From positions 2,138,501 through 2,202,500 of the forward strand of contig NZ_CP066265.1 of assembly GCF_023278085.1 (NCBI RefSeq): a stretch of DNA of 64,000 bases, read 5' to 3'. How positions within the stretch are numbered: the stretch's first letter is position 1; every line of letters begins with the position of its first letter. The position numbers were made by a program, and so were the translations under genes. The stretch is from Pseudomonas syringae. GTDB lineage: Bacteria; Pseudomonadota; Gammaproteobacteria; Pseudomonadales; Pseudomonadaceae. Below the pieces are notes generated by a model. That model was not told where the DNA came from. It did not search any database and was given only the letters and a program-made list of their open reading frames with translations. Below are positions 17,860-26,743 of the stretch, piece after piece.

Positions 17860-18161
17860 CCTGCGATCTCCTTGGCGGGCGCGGCTGTGAAGTCGACCCG
17901 GGTGGTGAATACGTCTCGCGGGTCGAAGGTGCGAATGATCTCGTCGCTGCCGGTATGGCGCTCGGCCAGAAACCAGTAGCTGGACGGGTTGTGCATCCAC
18001 CACTCGCACACCACGCCGAGCGTGTCTTCACTGTTGAACACGTAGTCGGCCCATTCGTTGTCGCTGCAGGTCTGCGGATCGGGCATGGGTTTGAATTCGC
18101 CGCCGTAGGTGAACTCGCTGATATTGCGCGGCCCGTTGAGCGGGCAGGTCATGATTTTCAT
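17856..18161 (-). CDS. soxD: Sarcosine oxidase delta subunit
   Basis: This 101-residue SoxD begins MKIMTCPLNGPRNISEF and carries the zinc-binding Cys/His pattern of the family (C6 early, later H and CEWWMHN). The upstream open frame to 18242 runs into soxB and is not needed; ATG 18161 is 13 bp after the soxB stop. In known structures SoxD coordinates zinc and stabilises the complex. Confidence 0.92.
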   Translation of the reverse strand: MKIMTCPLNGPRNISEFTYGGEFKPMPDPQTCSDNEWADYVFNSEDTLGVVCEWWMHNPSSYWFLAERHTGSDEIIRTFDPRDVFTTRVDFTAAPAKEIAG

Positions 18162-18174
18162 GTGTCGCTCTCCG

Positions 18175-19416
18175 TCAGTGACTGGCCGCTGTCGCGCCCA
18201 TTTCGTTGACTTGCTGAAAGGTCGAAAAGCGCTCCAGACCAAACGGTTTGATCAGCTCCGGTACTTTGCCGCCGCTGGCGACCAGCTCGGCCATGGTCTT
18301 GCCGCAGATGGGCGTGGCCTTGAAGCCCCAGGTGCCCCAGCCTGCGTCCAGGTAATAGTTCTTCACCGGCGACAGGCCCATGATCGGGCTGTAATCCGGG
18401 GTCATGTCAGTGATCCCGGCCCATTGGCGCATCAGTTTGGCGTTGGCCAGAAACGGAAACATCTCTATGGCGTGGGCCAGCAGGCTTTCCTTGAGGTCCA
18501 GCGTCGAGCGGCTGTTGAACAGCGGGTACGGATCGGAACCGCCACCAAACACCACTTCGCCACGGCTGGTCTGCTGCACATAGCAGTGCAGGGCCGAGGA
18601 ACTGACCAGCGGGTCGAGGAAGGGCTTGAAGGGCTGGGTGACCATGGCTTGCAACGGGAAGGTCTGGATCGGCGAGCGGATTCCGGCTTTTTTCATCATC
18701 TGCGAGCTCATGCCCGCGACCGCTTGTACGGCGCAGCCGCACCGGATGGTGCCGCGATTGGTTTTGACGGCAGTGATGGCGCCGTTCTCGATCACCAACT
18801 CCTGCACTTCGGTCAGTTGATGAATTTCCACGCCACGCTTGGCCGCCTGCTTGGCGTAGCCCCACGCGACCGCGTCGTGCCGCGCGGTGCCGCCGTCGAG
18901 GTGCCACAGGCCAGCAAGCACCGGCAGATGACCAGGGTCCAGATTCAGGCTCGGCACCAGCTCGCGGATCTGCTGGCGGTCGATCATCTCGGTACGCCCC
19001 CCGAAATGCTTGTTGACCTCGGCCCGCTGGCGGAACGAACGTACGGTGGCATCGGTGTGCGCTAGGGTCAGTTGGCCGCGCTCGGAATACATGATGTTGA
19101 AGTCGAATTCGTTGGACAGGCCCTGGAACATCTTCACTGACTCGGCGTAGAACTTCACGCCTTCGCTGGTCAGGTAATTGGAGCGAATCACCGCCGTGTT
19201 GCGCGCCGTATTGCCGCCGCCCAGATAGCCTTTTTCCAGCACCGCAATGTTGGTGATGCCGTGGTATTTCGACAGGTAGTAAGCCGTGGCCAGCCCATGA
19301 CCGCCGCCGCCGATGATGACCACGTCATAAGAGGATTTGAGCTCCTTGGGCGCAGGCAGATCCACCTCGACCGGGTACTCCGGGCTGAGCCCGTATTTCA
19401 GTAGATTGAAAGGCAT
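18175..19416 (-). CDS. soxB: Sarcosine oxidase beta subunit
   Basis: This 413-residue flavin subunit oxidises sarcosine. It has an FAD-binding start ([17 protein letters not shown], about residues 32-48), the [19 protein letters not shown] segment typical of SoxB, and the C-terminal [13 protein letters not shown] motif where FMN/FAD is bound. Its start overlaps the end of folD by 19 bp, consistent with one transcript purU-folD-soxBDAG. Confidence 0.94.
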   Translation of the reverse strand: MPFNLLKYGLSPEYPVEVDLPAPKELKSSYDVVIIGGGGHGLATAYYLSKYHGITNIAVLEKGYLGGGNTARNTAVIRSNYLTSEGVKFYAESVKMFQGLSNEFDFNIMYSERGQLTLAHTDATVRSFRQRAEVNKHFGGRTEMIDRQQIRELVPSLNLDPGHLPVLAGLWHLDGGTARHDAVAWGYAKQAAKRGVEIHQLTEVQELVIENGAITAVKTNRGTIRCGCAVQAVAGMSSQMMKKAGIRSPIQTFPLQAMVTQPFKPFLDPLVSSSALHCYVQQTSRGEVVFGGGSDPYPLFNSRSTLDLKESLLAHAIEMFPFLANAKLMRQWAGITDMTPDYSPIMGLSPVKNYYLDAGWGTWGFKATPICGKTMAELVASGGKVPELIKPFGLERFSTFQQVNEMGATAASH

Positions 19417-20300
19417 ACGGCCTCCGATTGGCTGCGTTGCGCGTGGGCTTGCTGTCTGGCAGCGGTCACTGTGTTCTTCATCAGAAAGGCGATGGTCATC
19501 GGGCCGACGCCACCGGGCACGGGCGTGATGGCAGAGGCGACGCCGAGGGCGCTGTCGAAATCGACGTCGCCCACCAGGCGGCTACGGCCCTGGTCCTCAA
19601 TACGATTGATGCCCACATCGATCACCACCGCGCCGGGCTTCAGCCAGCCGGCATCGATCATGCGCGGCCGACCGACGGCGGCGACGACGATGTCTGCCAA
19701 TTGGCACAAAGCCTTGGCATCCGTGCTGCGCGAATGCACCACGGTGACCGAGCAGTGCGCCCGCAGCAGCAGGGCGGCCATGGGTTTGCCGATGATATTG
19801 GAGCGACCGATGACCACCGCATGTTTGCCGGTCAGATCGCCGCAGGTCTCTTTGAGCAACTGCAGGCAGCCGCTGGGGGTGCACGGCGTCAGCACGTCGC
19901 GTCCCTGGCTGAGGCCACCGACGTTTTCACTGTGAAAACCGTCGACGTCCTTGCCTGGGTCAATGGCCTGCAGGGCGAGACTTTCCTCGATATGGGCGGG
20001 CAGGGGCAGTTGCAGGAGAATGCCGTTTACCGTGTTGTCAGCGTTCAATTCGGCAATCAACGCCAGTAAGCGTGCCTGGCTGCTGTCGGCCGACAGTCGG
20101 TGTTCCAGCGAGCGAATGCCGGCTTCCCTGGCGCGCAGAATCTTGTTGCGCACGTACACTTCGCTGGCCGGGTCATCACCCACCAGAATGACGGCGAGTG
20201 CCGGTTCGATGCCGTCATCCTTCAGGTTTTGCACGTCATCCCTGACCTGTTGCAGAACGCGGGCCGCAGCCGCCTTGCCGTCGATGATTCGGGCGCTCAT
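19398..20300 (-). CDS. folD: Methylenetetrahydrofolate dehydrogenase / cyclohydrolase
   Basis: This 300-residue bifunctional FolD interconverts methylene-, methenyl- and formyl-tetrahydrofolate. Signatures are SEVYVRNK (catalytic Lys53), [41 protein letters not shown] for the cofactor, and [15 protein letters not shown]. In this operon it would process the methylene-tetrahydrofolate released by sarcosine oxidase, so it is probably a second, pathway-linked copy. A C-terminal tail of about 15 residues ([14 protein letters not shown]) overlaps soxB. Confidence 0.93.
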   Translation of the reverse strand: MSARIIDGKAAAARVLQQVRDDVQNLKDDGIEPALAVILVGDDPASEVYVRNKILRAREAGIRSLEHRLSADSSQARLLALIAELNADNTVNGILLQLPLPAHIEESLALQAIDPGKDVDGFHSENVGGLSQGRDVLTPCTPSGCLQLLKETCGDLTGKHAVVIGRSNIIGKPMAALLLRAHCSVTVVHSRSTDAKALCQLADIVVAAVGRPRMIDAGWLKPGAVVIDVGINRIEDQGRSRLVGDVDFDSALGVASAITPVPGGVGPMTIAFLMKNTVTAARQQAHAQRSQSEAVCLSIY

Positions 20301-21166
20301 CGGAAGATCACCGTTCGGTCAGTGTTGAGAAACACCCGGTGTTCCAGGTGGTATTTCACCGCCCGGGAAAGCGCGATGGTTTCGTTGTTGCGGCCTGCGG
20401 CGACCAGATCATCGGGCAGGTAGACATGATCGACACGCTGCACTTCCTGCTCGATGATCGGACCTTCGTCCAGGTCGCTGGTGACGTAATGCGCGGTGGC
20501 GCCGATCAGCTTCACGCCACGCTCGTAAGCCTGGTGATAAGGCTTGGCGCCCTTGAAACCCGGCAGAAACGAGTGATGAATATTGATCGCCCGACCCGCC
20601 AGCTGCTTGCACAGGTCGTCAGAGAGAATCTGCATGTAGCGCGCCAGCACCACCAGTTCGGTGCCGGTTTCGTCGACCACTTTCATCAGCGCAGCCTCCT
20701 GCGCCACCTTGGTGTCTTTGGTCACAGGCAAGTAGATGAAACGAATACCCTCACGCTCGGCCATGGGTCGCAGGTCCAGGTGATTGGACACGATGGCCGT
20801 GATGGTCATGTCCATTTCGCCCTTGTGATGGCGATACAGCAGGTCCGTCAGGCAGTGATCGAACTTGCTCACCATCAGCAGCACGCGCATCGGGCGTCGC
20901 GTGTCATGCAGCTCCCATTGCATCGCAAAATCCCTGGCCACAGCGGCTTCGAATCCGGCTTTCAACTGCTGGATATCGCCGTCATGGCTGTCGTTGAAAC
21001 GGAACACCGCGCGCATGAAAAAGGTGCCGCTGAACTCGTCATCGAACTGGGCCATTTCACCGATGTAGCAGCTGTTGCCAGCCAGGTAGGAAGTCACTGC
21101 CGCGACAATGCCGGAGGTCGCCGGGCAGCTGATCTTCAGGATGAAATGGTTCTTTTCGTGTTGCAT
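20297..21166 (-). CDS. purU: Formyltetrahydrofolate deformylase
   Basis: This 289-residue PurU hydrolyses 10-formyl-tetrahydrofolate to formate and free folate. It has an N-terminal ACT domain ([20 protein letters not shown]) and a formyltransferase-like catalytic domain with [20 protein letters not shown] and [17 protein letters not shown], containing the Asn-His-Asp set. It is the first gene of the operon and overlaps folD as ATGA. It lets the cell dispose of excess one-carbon units during sarcosine catabolism. Confidence 0.94.
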   Translation of the reverse strand: MQHEKNHFILKISCPATSGIVAAVTSYLAGNSCYIGEMAQFDDEFSGTFFMRAVFRFNDSHDGDIQQLKAGFEAAVARDFAMQWELHDTRRPMRVLLMVSKFDHCLTDLLYRHHKGEMDMTITAIVSNHLDLRPMAEREGIRFIYLPVTKDTKVAQEAALMKVVDETGTELVVLARYMQILSDDLCKQLAGRAINIHHSFLPGFKGAKPYHQAYERGVKLIGATAHYVTSDLDEGPIIEQEVQRVDHVYLPDDLVAAGRNNETIALSRAVKYHLEHRVFLNTDRTVIFR

Positions 21167-21419
21167 GGCGTGTCCTCTGGAGGGTGGCGGCAGCTCGGTA
21201 CAAGGGCGAAAAAGTCAGATACAGAGGTCTATCCCTGGTGAATAAAATTCTCTACAGGAATTTAATATTCTTGAAGGCTGTTTTATAGGCGAAAGGAAAT
21301 GCAGCGTCCAGAGGTTTCTGGAAACTTTGTTTACTTGAAGGAATATGATGGGTGTCTGGGCGGTCGTCGGATGTCTTCAGGAGGCTGCTGCACAGCCAAT
21401 TCGACTCTGTTCAGGGAAG
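21167..21419. other. Upstream region of the purU-sox operon
   Basis: There is no gene in these 253 bp. The part nearest purU should hold the operon promoter; an AT-rich stretch with AGGAATTTAATATTCTTGAA (21256-21275) is a partial inverted repeat. I did not find a glycine riboswitch signature. Control by a GbdR-type regulator is likely from other pseudomonads, but I cannot point to a site. Confidence 0.4.
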
Positions 21420-21442
21420 GAAACGCCTGGATCAGGCGTTTC
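21420..21442 (-). terminator. Intrinsic terminator-like hairpin
   Basis: GAAACGCCTG (21420-21429) pairs perfectly with CAGGCGTTTC (21433-21442) around a 3-nt loop, 18 bp past the stop of the DUF4198 gene. There is no long T run on the minus strand. Confidence 0.65.
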
Positions 21443-21460
21443 TCAATTTCGCAAAGGGGG

Positions 21461-22189
21461 TCAGTCGTGATGCGCCTCACCGACAAACGTCAGTGAGGTG
21501 AACAGGCCTCGCTCGGCAATATCCGCATTGTCCTTGACCGGCAGAGTGACCTCGGCGGCAATGATATTCAGCCCCTCGTTACGCACTATCACCTTGGCCA
21601 GGCCTTGGGCGTCGGTTTCGGCGCTGACCACGTCGGGTGCGCTGCGGTAATCGCCGATCAATTTGATACCGGCAGCGGGTTTGCCGTCGAGCAGTACGCG
21701 CACCGGTAACGGCTTGCCGACGCCGACTTTCATGGGGTCCGCCTGCGGCACGATGACGAAATTGAGCTTCGAAAACGCTGGGAGGTGCGCGCCTTCTTCA
21801 TAGATCGCCAGGCTGTATTTGAAGGTATGAATCGAGTCGGTGCCGTTTGGCACTTTGCTGCGGCCTTCGTTGATCCACTTTTTCTCGGCGTTGCGCGTCC
21901 ACATGCCGTTATCCAGCGCCACGGACATTACCGCAGGCGGCTTGAGCGGTACCAGCCGCGCATGATCCTCAAGGCGTTGCACCGTGACCGGGATCATTTT
22001 GCCCTGACGATCGTAAGCCCAGGCACCGCTGACTTTCTGTGCCTTGAAGGCATTGTCTTCCGCGCCGTGGCCGTAAACCACTTCGATATTGCCACGTCGC
22101 TGTTCGGTCCACAGCCCGTGGGCGCTGACCTGAGTGGCGAACAGTGCGCTGAGCAGGCCCAGGGTCAGAAAAGGTTTTGCTGCAAGCAT
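21461..22189 (-). CDS. Periplasmic DUF4198 protein, metal-uptake associated
   Basis: This 242-residue protein has a signal peptide (residues 1-23, ending VSAHG) and the beta-sandwich features of DUF4198 (KVGVGKPLPVRVLLDGKPAAGIKL, DAQGLAKVIV, NIIAAEVTLP). The family occurs with nickel, cobalt and other metal uptake systems and TonB receptors. The mature protein starts with a His (HGLWTEQRRG) and ends GEAHHD, giving possible metal ligands. It follows the TonB receptor by 38 bp and is probably co-transcribed. A role as periplasmic metal carrier is inference. Confidence 0.82.
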   Translation of the reverse strand: MLAAKPFLTLGLLSALFATQVSAHGLWTEQRRGNIEVVYGHGAEDNAFKAQKVSGAWAYDRQGKMIPVTVQRLEDHARLVPLKPPAVMSVALDNGMWTRNAEKKWINEGRSKVPNGTDSIHTFKYSLAIYEEGAHLPAFSKLNFVIVPQADPMKVGVGKPLPVRVLLDGKPAAGIKLIGDYRSAPDVVSAETDAQGLAKVIVRNEGLNIIAAEVTLPVKDNADIAERGLFTSLTFVGEAHHD

Positions 22190-22227
22190 GATGAATCCTT
22201 AGTACTGGAAGTCGAGTGGGTTTGGGA

Positions 22228-24339
22228 TCAAAGGTTGAGTGTGAGGCTGACCGTGAAATTACGTGGCTCACCGGGCGCGACCCAGTAGTTGCTGTAGGAG
22301 CGCTCGTAGTATTTTTCATCGAAAATATTGTTCAGGTTCAGGCCGACTGTGACGTTCTCACTGGCCTTGTAGTGCGCCAGCAGGTCTACGGTCTGATAAG
22401 CGGGTAGCTCGAAATCAGTGCCGGACTGCCCTGAGCGGTCGCCGACGTAGGTGTATGCAGCGCCCACGTCCGAGCCGCGCAATACGCCTTCCTGAAACTC
22501 ATAGACGCTCAGCAAACTGCCGCTGTGTTTGGCAACACCGAGGATGGGGCTGCCTGCCGGGAGGGTCCGGTCACCCTTGGTGACTTCGGCATCGATATAG
22601 GCGAACGCCCCGATCACCCGCACGGCGTCAGTGATTTGCCCGGAGAATTGCACATCGACGCCCTGGCTGCGTGCCTTGCCCACTGCGCGATTGGTGTCAG
22701 TGCCGGGGTCCAGCGCCAGCACGTTTTCCTTCTCGATATGGAAGGCGGCGAGGGTGGTGCTCAGGCGGTCATCGAACAGCTCGCTCTTGATCCCGGCTTC
22801 GTAGCCGACGCCCTGTTCCGGGTCGAAGGTCTTGCCGGCTGCGTCCAGGCCGTTATTGGGCTTGAACGAGGTCGATGCATTGGCGAACAGACCCACCTGC
22901 GGAGTGAGCTGATAAAGCAGCCCGGCGCGTTGCGTGAACGCATCCTGACGCTGGCTTGAAGTGGCGTTGGTGGTGAAGTCGTCGACCTGTTGATCGAAAT
23001 GTTCGTAGCGTGCGCCGATCATGCCGCGCAGTTTGTCGGTAAAGACGATCTGGTCCTGCAGATTCAGCGCACGGCTTTCGATGTGCTCATAGAAGTCGGT
23101 GCCGGAGCGTGCGCCGTTGGGCTTTGGCTGGCCATAGACCGGGTGGTAGATGTCGATGGCATAAGGGCTGCCCGCGATAGTCGTGACCCGTTCGTTCTTG
23201 CGGTAGTTCTCGTATTCGCTGCCGATCAGCACCTCGTGCTCGACCCCCATGCCTTCGAAACGACCGCGCAATTCCAGCTGGGTGATGCTGTCATGCCAGT
23301 TGTTATCGCGTTCGCGATAGCGGCGGTTGACAGTGCGCCCGTCGGCATTCAGCGGGCGCGCCTCGCTGGCAAAGCCTGACATCTCGCCCTGCTTGTAATG
23401 GCTTGCCAGACGCAACGACCACACGTCATTGAGCTGATGGTCGAGGGCGAACTGAACCATGTTGTTGTCATTGTCGATGTCGTCGTCCGGTTCGCCGAGG
23501 AAGGTTGAGCGGGACACGCCACTCCATTTGTCATTGGGGGCGACTACGCCACGGTCGAAGGTGGATGTATGCCGGACGAATTCGGTTTCCACCAGCAGAC
23601 TGGTGTCAGGGTTCAGTTGCCAGCTGAAGGACGGCGCGACGAAAACCCTTTTACTCTCGACATGATCGCGAAAACTGTTGTTGTCCTCGACCGCCAGGTT
23701 GACCCGCGACAACAGGTTGCCGTCTGCGTCCAGCGGCGTGTTGACGTCCAGCGCAGTGCGGTAGCGATCCCAACTCCCCGCGCTGGTCTGCAAGGTGGTA
23801 AATGCTTCGCGCTGGGGCTTTTTGGTCACGATGTTGACCGTGCCGCCTGGATCGCCACGGCCATACAGGCTGGCGGCCGGGCCTTTCAGCACTTCGATAC
23901 GCTCGATGTTTGCGGCATCTGGCGTCGTCGGATAACCACGGTTGGCGCTGAAACCGTCCTTGTAGAACTCGGACGTGCTGAAGCCACGGATGCTGTACTC
24001 GTAAAGCGTCAGGCCGCCGAAGTTGTTCTGCTTCGACACCCCGCCCGCAAACTCCAGTGCACGCTCGACGCTGTTGCTGCCCAGATCCTTGAGCACAGAG
24101 GCAGGCACCACGCTGATTGACTGCGGGATGTCCTGGAGCGCGGTATCGGTTTTGGTGGCAGTGGCCGAGCGGGTGGCACGATAGCCCTGAACCGGGCTGG
24201 TGGCGGTCTCGTACTGATAGTCGGAGGTGACGTTGATGCTTTCCAGCTCAATGGTCTGTGGCTGTTCTTCCGCGTAACTGTGATTGCCCAATACCCCGAT
24301 TGCCAAGCCTGCCAGAGACACGATTCTACGAGACGACAT
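22228..24339 (-). CDS. TonB-dependent outer-membrane receptor
   Basis: This 703-residue receptor has a signal peptide (about 1-23), a TonB-box-like ESINVTSD, a plug domain (TALQDIPQSISVVPASVL to RGDPGGTVNIVTKKP) and a 22-strand barrel ending in NFTVSLTLNL. The plug fits the siderophore-receptor branch. The regulatory site in front of it looks like a Zur box, and the next gene is a DUF4198 protein, so zinc or a zinc complex is as likely a cargo as iron. Ribosome site AGGAAG precedes ATG 24339. Confidence 0.92.
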   Translation of the reverse strand: MSSRRIVSLAGLAIGVLGNHSYAEEQPQTIELESINVTSDYQYETATSPVQGYRATRSATATKTDTALQDIPQSISVVPASVLKDLGSNSVERALEFAGGVSKQNNFGGLTLYEYSIRGFSTSEFYKDGFSANRGYPTTPDAANIERIEVLKGPAASLYGRGDPGGTVNIVTKKPQREAFTTLQTSAGSWDRYRTALDVNTPLDADGNLLSRVNLAVEDNNSFRDHVESKRVFVAPSFSWQLNPDTSLLVETEFVRHTSTFDRGVVAPNDKWSGVSRSTFLGEPDDDIDNDNNMVQFALDHQLNDVWSLRLASHYKQGEMSGFASEARPLNADGRTVNRRYRERDNNWHDSITQLELRGRFEGMGVEHEVLIGSEYENYRKNERVTTIAGSPYAIDIYHPVYGQPKPNGARSGTDFYEHIESRALNLQDQIVFTDKLRGMIGARYEHFDQQVDDFTTNATSSQRQDAFTQRAGLLYQLTPQVGLFANASTSFKPNNGLDAAGKTFDPEQGVGYEAGIKSELFDDRLSTTLAAFHIEKENVLALDPGTDTNRAVGKARSQGVDVQFSGQITDAVRVIGAFAYIDAEVTKGDRTLPAGSPILGVAKHSGSLLSVYEFQEGVLRGSDVGAAYTYVGDRSGQSGTDFELPAYQTVDLLAHYKASENVTVGLNLNNIFDEKYYERSYSNYWVAPGEPRNFTVSLTLNL

Positions 24340-24360
24340 GTGAGACTTCCTGATGTTTAT

Positions 24361-24375
24361 TGATATAATATAACA
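24361..24375 (-). promoter_or_regulatory. Candidate Zur box
   Basis: On the minus strand TGTTATATTATATCA differs at one position from the palindrome TGTTATAnnATAACA that zinc-uptake regulators bind in gammaproteobacteria. It lies 21 bp upstream of the TonB receptor start, where repressor binding would block transcription initiation. Confidence 0.6.
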
Positions 24376-24484
24376 TCTCCTTTGAGAATAATTGTTGTTT
24401 GTTGATGGCAGGGGGTCGTCGTGGGATCTGTCAGCAGGGCAGCCTGTCCTTTCGGCCAGAGGCGGGCGTGGAAAAAGAAATCAT

Positions 24485-24519
24485 CAAGGGTCCATTCCGG
24501 GTAAGGAAATGGACCCTTG
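24485..24519 (-). terminator. Terminator after the Nramp-family gene
   Basis: A perfect 12-bp stem (24485-24496 with 24508-24519, CAAGGGTCCATT) lies 4 bp past the carrier's stop. On the minus strand it is followed by GATGATTTCTTTTTCC. It separates the carrier from the TonB receptor transcript. Confidence 0.8.
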
Positions 24520-24523
24520 TGAG

Positions 24524-25825
24524 CTACGCCATTAATTCACTCCCCAGTTGAAACGCCACCCACAGTGCCAATCCAGTGGCAAAGGTCAGCGCAATGTTCT
24601 CGAACCAGTTGTTGCGGTATTCCTTGCTCAGCAGCGACTTCTGATTGGACATGATCAGCAGCCCCAGCGAAATGACCGGCAGCCCCACGATATTCAGTGC
24701 ATTGACGCCCAGGGTCAGGGTCACGAAATCCGGCATGCCGGGCAGCGACCAAATCAGTGGGGTCACCAAAATGAACAGCATGAACCACTTGTGCATCGGG
24801 TCATTGTGAAACACCTTGCCGTAGCGCTCGCGGCGCTTCGGGCAGATGTGCTGGAAAGCATCAGTGATCAACATCGGAAAGGCGGTGGTCTTGCCTGAAA
24901 TACTGGCAAACAGCGTGGCGAACACGCCGATGAAAAAGATGTACCAGCCCAGCGGGCCGAAGAATATTTCCAGCGCTTTGCCCAGGTCAGCCAACGTATT
25001 GACCTGAATGCCGTTGGGCCGCAGGACTTCGACGCCCACCACCCAGATTGCCAGGTTTATGATGATGCCGACGATCACGGCAAACAGTAGATCGTTACGC
25101 TGGATACGCTTGTGTTCGGGGCCGATCCAGCCTTTTTCACGCATCACGTAGGGGTGAACAAAGTTGGCAATGGAACCGGCCACGGCACCGATCACAGAGA
25201 CCGCCACCAGCAGCGCGCCGTGCACCCCTTCATCAGGCGGAATACTGAAACCGATGGTGCCCTTGATGATGCCGGTGACATCCGGGCCGGACATGATCGC
25301 CAGGGTGAGAAACGCCAGGGTCATGATTGCCAGCAATACCTTCATGACGCCTTCGATCATCGTGTAGATATTGCGTCCCACCAGCAGCCACACGGCAATC
25401 ACCACCGCGACCGAGCAGAGCAGCGGCTGATTGATGTGCAGCAACATGGCCAGCGCCTCACCAGCACCTTTGATCATGTAAGCGTTGATCAGATGGCCCA
25501 TCAACAACGCATAGCCCAGCATGAACCAGGCGAAGAGCGGGTGCAGTTGCGCATAACCCCCGAGGATGGTCATACCCTGGTTATTGCAGAGCTGGAAGCG
25601 GGCGATGATGTTGACGATGAGGAATCTGAGCAGCAGCGAAATCGCCAGCACCCACATCATGGCGTAGCCATAGCTGGCACCTGCCACCGAGGATGTAATC
25701 AGATCGCCAGCGCCCAGCCAGGACAGCACGGCGATAATGCCGGGGCCCAATAATTTGGCCAGCTTTTTGAAACGAGGTTCGTCTGCAGACGTAGCGCGTT
25801 CTTTGAGCGACGGGGTAAGCGGCAT
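24524..25825 (-). CDS. Nramp-family divalent metal transporter, non-canonical
   Basis: This 433-residue integral membrane protein has about 11 predicted spans and Nramp features: LGPGIIAVLSWLGAGDL at TM1, ARFQLCNNQGMTI near TM3, and VHPYVMREKGWIG after TM6. Classical Nramp proteins bind metal with DPGN in TM1; here the aligned residues are GAGD. TM6 reads AGSIANFVHP rather than the usual MPH-type stretch. The substrate may therefore differ from Mn or Fe, for example Mg as in known Nramp-related variants. It lies upstream of a candidate Zur-controlled receptor but has its own terminator, so shared regulation is not shown. Confidence 0.85.
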   Translation of the reverse strand: MPLTPSLKERATSADEPRFKKLAKLLGPGIIAVLSWLGAGDLITSSVAGASYGYAMMWVLAISLLLRFLIVNIIARFQLCNNQGMTILGGYAQLHPLFAWFMLGYALLMGHLINAYMIKGAGEALAMLLHINQPLLCSVAVVIAVWLLVGRNIYTMIEGVMKVLLAIMTLAFLTLAIMSGPDVTGIIKGTIGFSIPPDEGVHGALLVAVSVIGAVAGSIANFVHPYVMREKGWIGPEHKRIQRNDLLFAVIVGIIINLAIWVVGVEVLRPNGIQVNTLADLGKALEIFFGPLGWYIFFIGVFATLFASISGKTTAFPMLITDAFQHICPKRRERYGKVFHNDPMHKWFMLFILVTPLIWSLPGMPDFVTLTLGVNALNIVGLPVISLGLLIMSNQKSLLSKEYRNNWFENIALTFATGLALWVAFQLGSELMA

Positions 25826-25987
25826 GCGTTGAATCTCCGTTTTTATTGTAATGAGATGTCATTCACTGCCAGTCAAGATAAGACGTCGTACAACATGGGT
25901 GGTGGATGAAAATGTAACTGTGTGTGAGCGAAGCGTTGGGCGTCAGTTAATATCCTGCTTGCGACCCTTCTGTCCTCTGGAGAATCA

Positions 25988-26737
25988 GTGAAATTTCCGA
26001 TACTCGCCGCAGCCCAGTTTTGTTCCACAAGAGGAAATGTCGAGCAGAACCTCGCCGGGCATTTAGCGTTCATGCAACGTGCGGCTGATTTAGGGGCGAC
26101 CTACCTGTTGTTTCCCGAGCTGTCACTCACAGGCTACGAACCGGATCTGGCTCGCGAGCTGGCGCTGCTTGCGGACGATCCACGTCTGAAACCGATAATG
26201 GCGCTGGCCGTGAAGTTGCGACTGGTGACCACCCTTGGCGTGCCACTCAGGGGCGAGGGCGATACTGTTCTGATCGGCGCACTGACATTCACTGCTCAGG
26301 GCCATGTCATCAGCTATGCCAAGCAATACCTGCACCCTGGCGAGGACACGGTGTTCAGTGCCGGAGACGAAGACGGTTATGTGCCGCTTGATCAGCAACG
26401 AATCGGTCTGTGCGTGTGTGCCGATTTCACTTGCTGCGAACATGCGCGACGTATGGCAGAAGGTGGTGCGTGGGTGTATGCCGCGAGCGTGCTGATTTCG
26501 CCGGGTGGTTTTGAACAGGATGCCGAGTTGCTCGCGGGACACGCCCTGCGTCACCGTTTACCGGTGCTGATGGCCAATCACGGCGGCGCCACTGGCGGCT
26601 GGGAGTCGGCAGGGCGCAGCGGCATGTGGGACGAGGCTGGGCGGTGGATCGGCGGGCTGGACGGCGCAGGGCGCGGGCTGGTTATCGCGACCTGCCAGCG
26701 CGAGGGCTGGCAGGTTCAAGCGGTCAAGCTGGAATGA
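25988..26737 (+). CDS. Carbon-nitrogen hydrolase (nitrilase superfamily)
   Basis: This 249-residue hydrolase has the Glu-Lys-Cys triad: Glu44 in LFPELSLTGYEP, Lys112 in YAKQYLHPGED and Cys144 in IGLCVCADF. It cleaves amide or nitrile bonds of an unknown substrate. The catalytic loop is cysteine rich (CVCADFTCCEHAR). No signal peptide; it is cytoplasmic. It diverges from the Nramp-family gene and converges on the MFS gene with only 6 bp between stops. Confidence 0.87.
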   Translation: MKFPILAAAQFCSTRGNVEQNLAGHLAFMQRAADLGATYLLFPELSLTGYEPDLARELALLADDPRLKPIMALAVKLRLVTTLGVPLRGEGDTVLIGALTFTAQGHVISYAKQYLHPGEDTVFSAGDEDGYVPLDQQRIGLCVCADFTCCEHARRMAEGGAWVYAASVLISPGGFEQDAELLAGHALRHRLPVLMANHGGATGGWESAGRSGMWDEAGRWIGGLDGAGRGLVIATCQREGWQVQAVKLE

Positions 26738-26743
26738 GCATCT

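Noticed and set aside
17860..18009. Extended soxA start at 18009
   Set aside because: The extra 50 residues overlap soxD in another frame and do not resemble SoxA; ATG 17859 gives the family N-terminus.
21167..21420. Glycine riboswitch upstream of purU-folD-sox
   Set aside because: I saw none of the conserved paired-aptamer core in either orientation.
24380..24402. Possible Fur box (GAGAATAATTGTTGTTT) upstream of the TonB receptor
   Set aside because: Agreement with the 19-bp Fur consensus is weak and the nearby Zur-like palindrome is far better.
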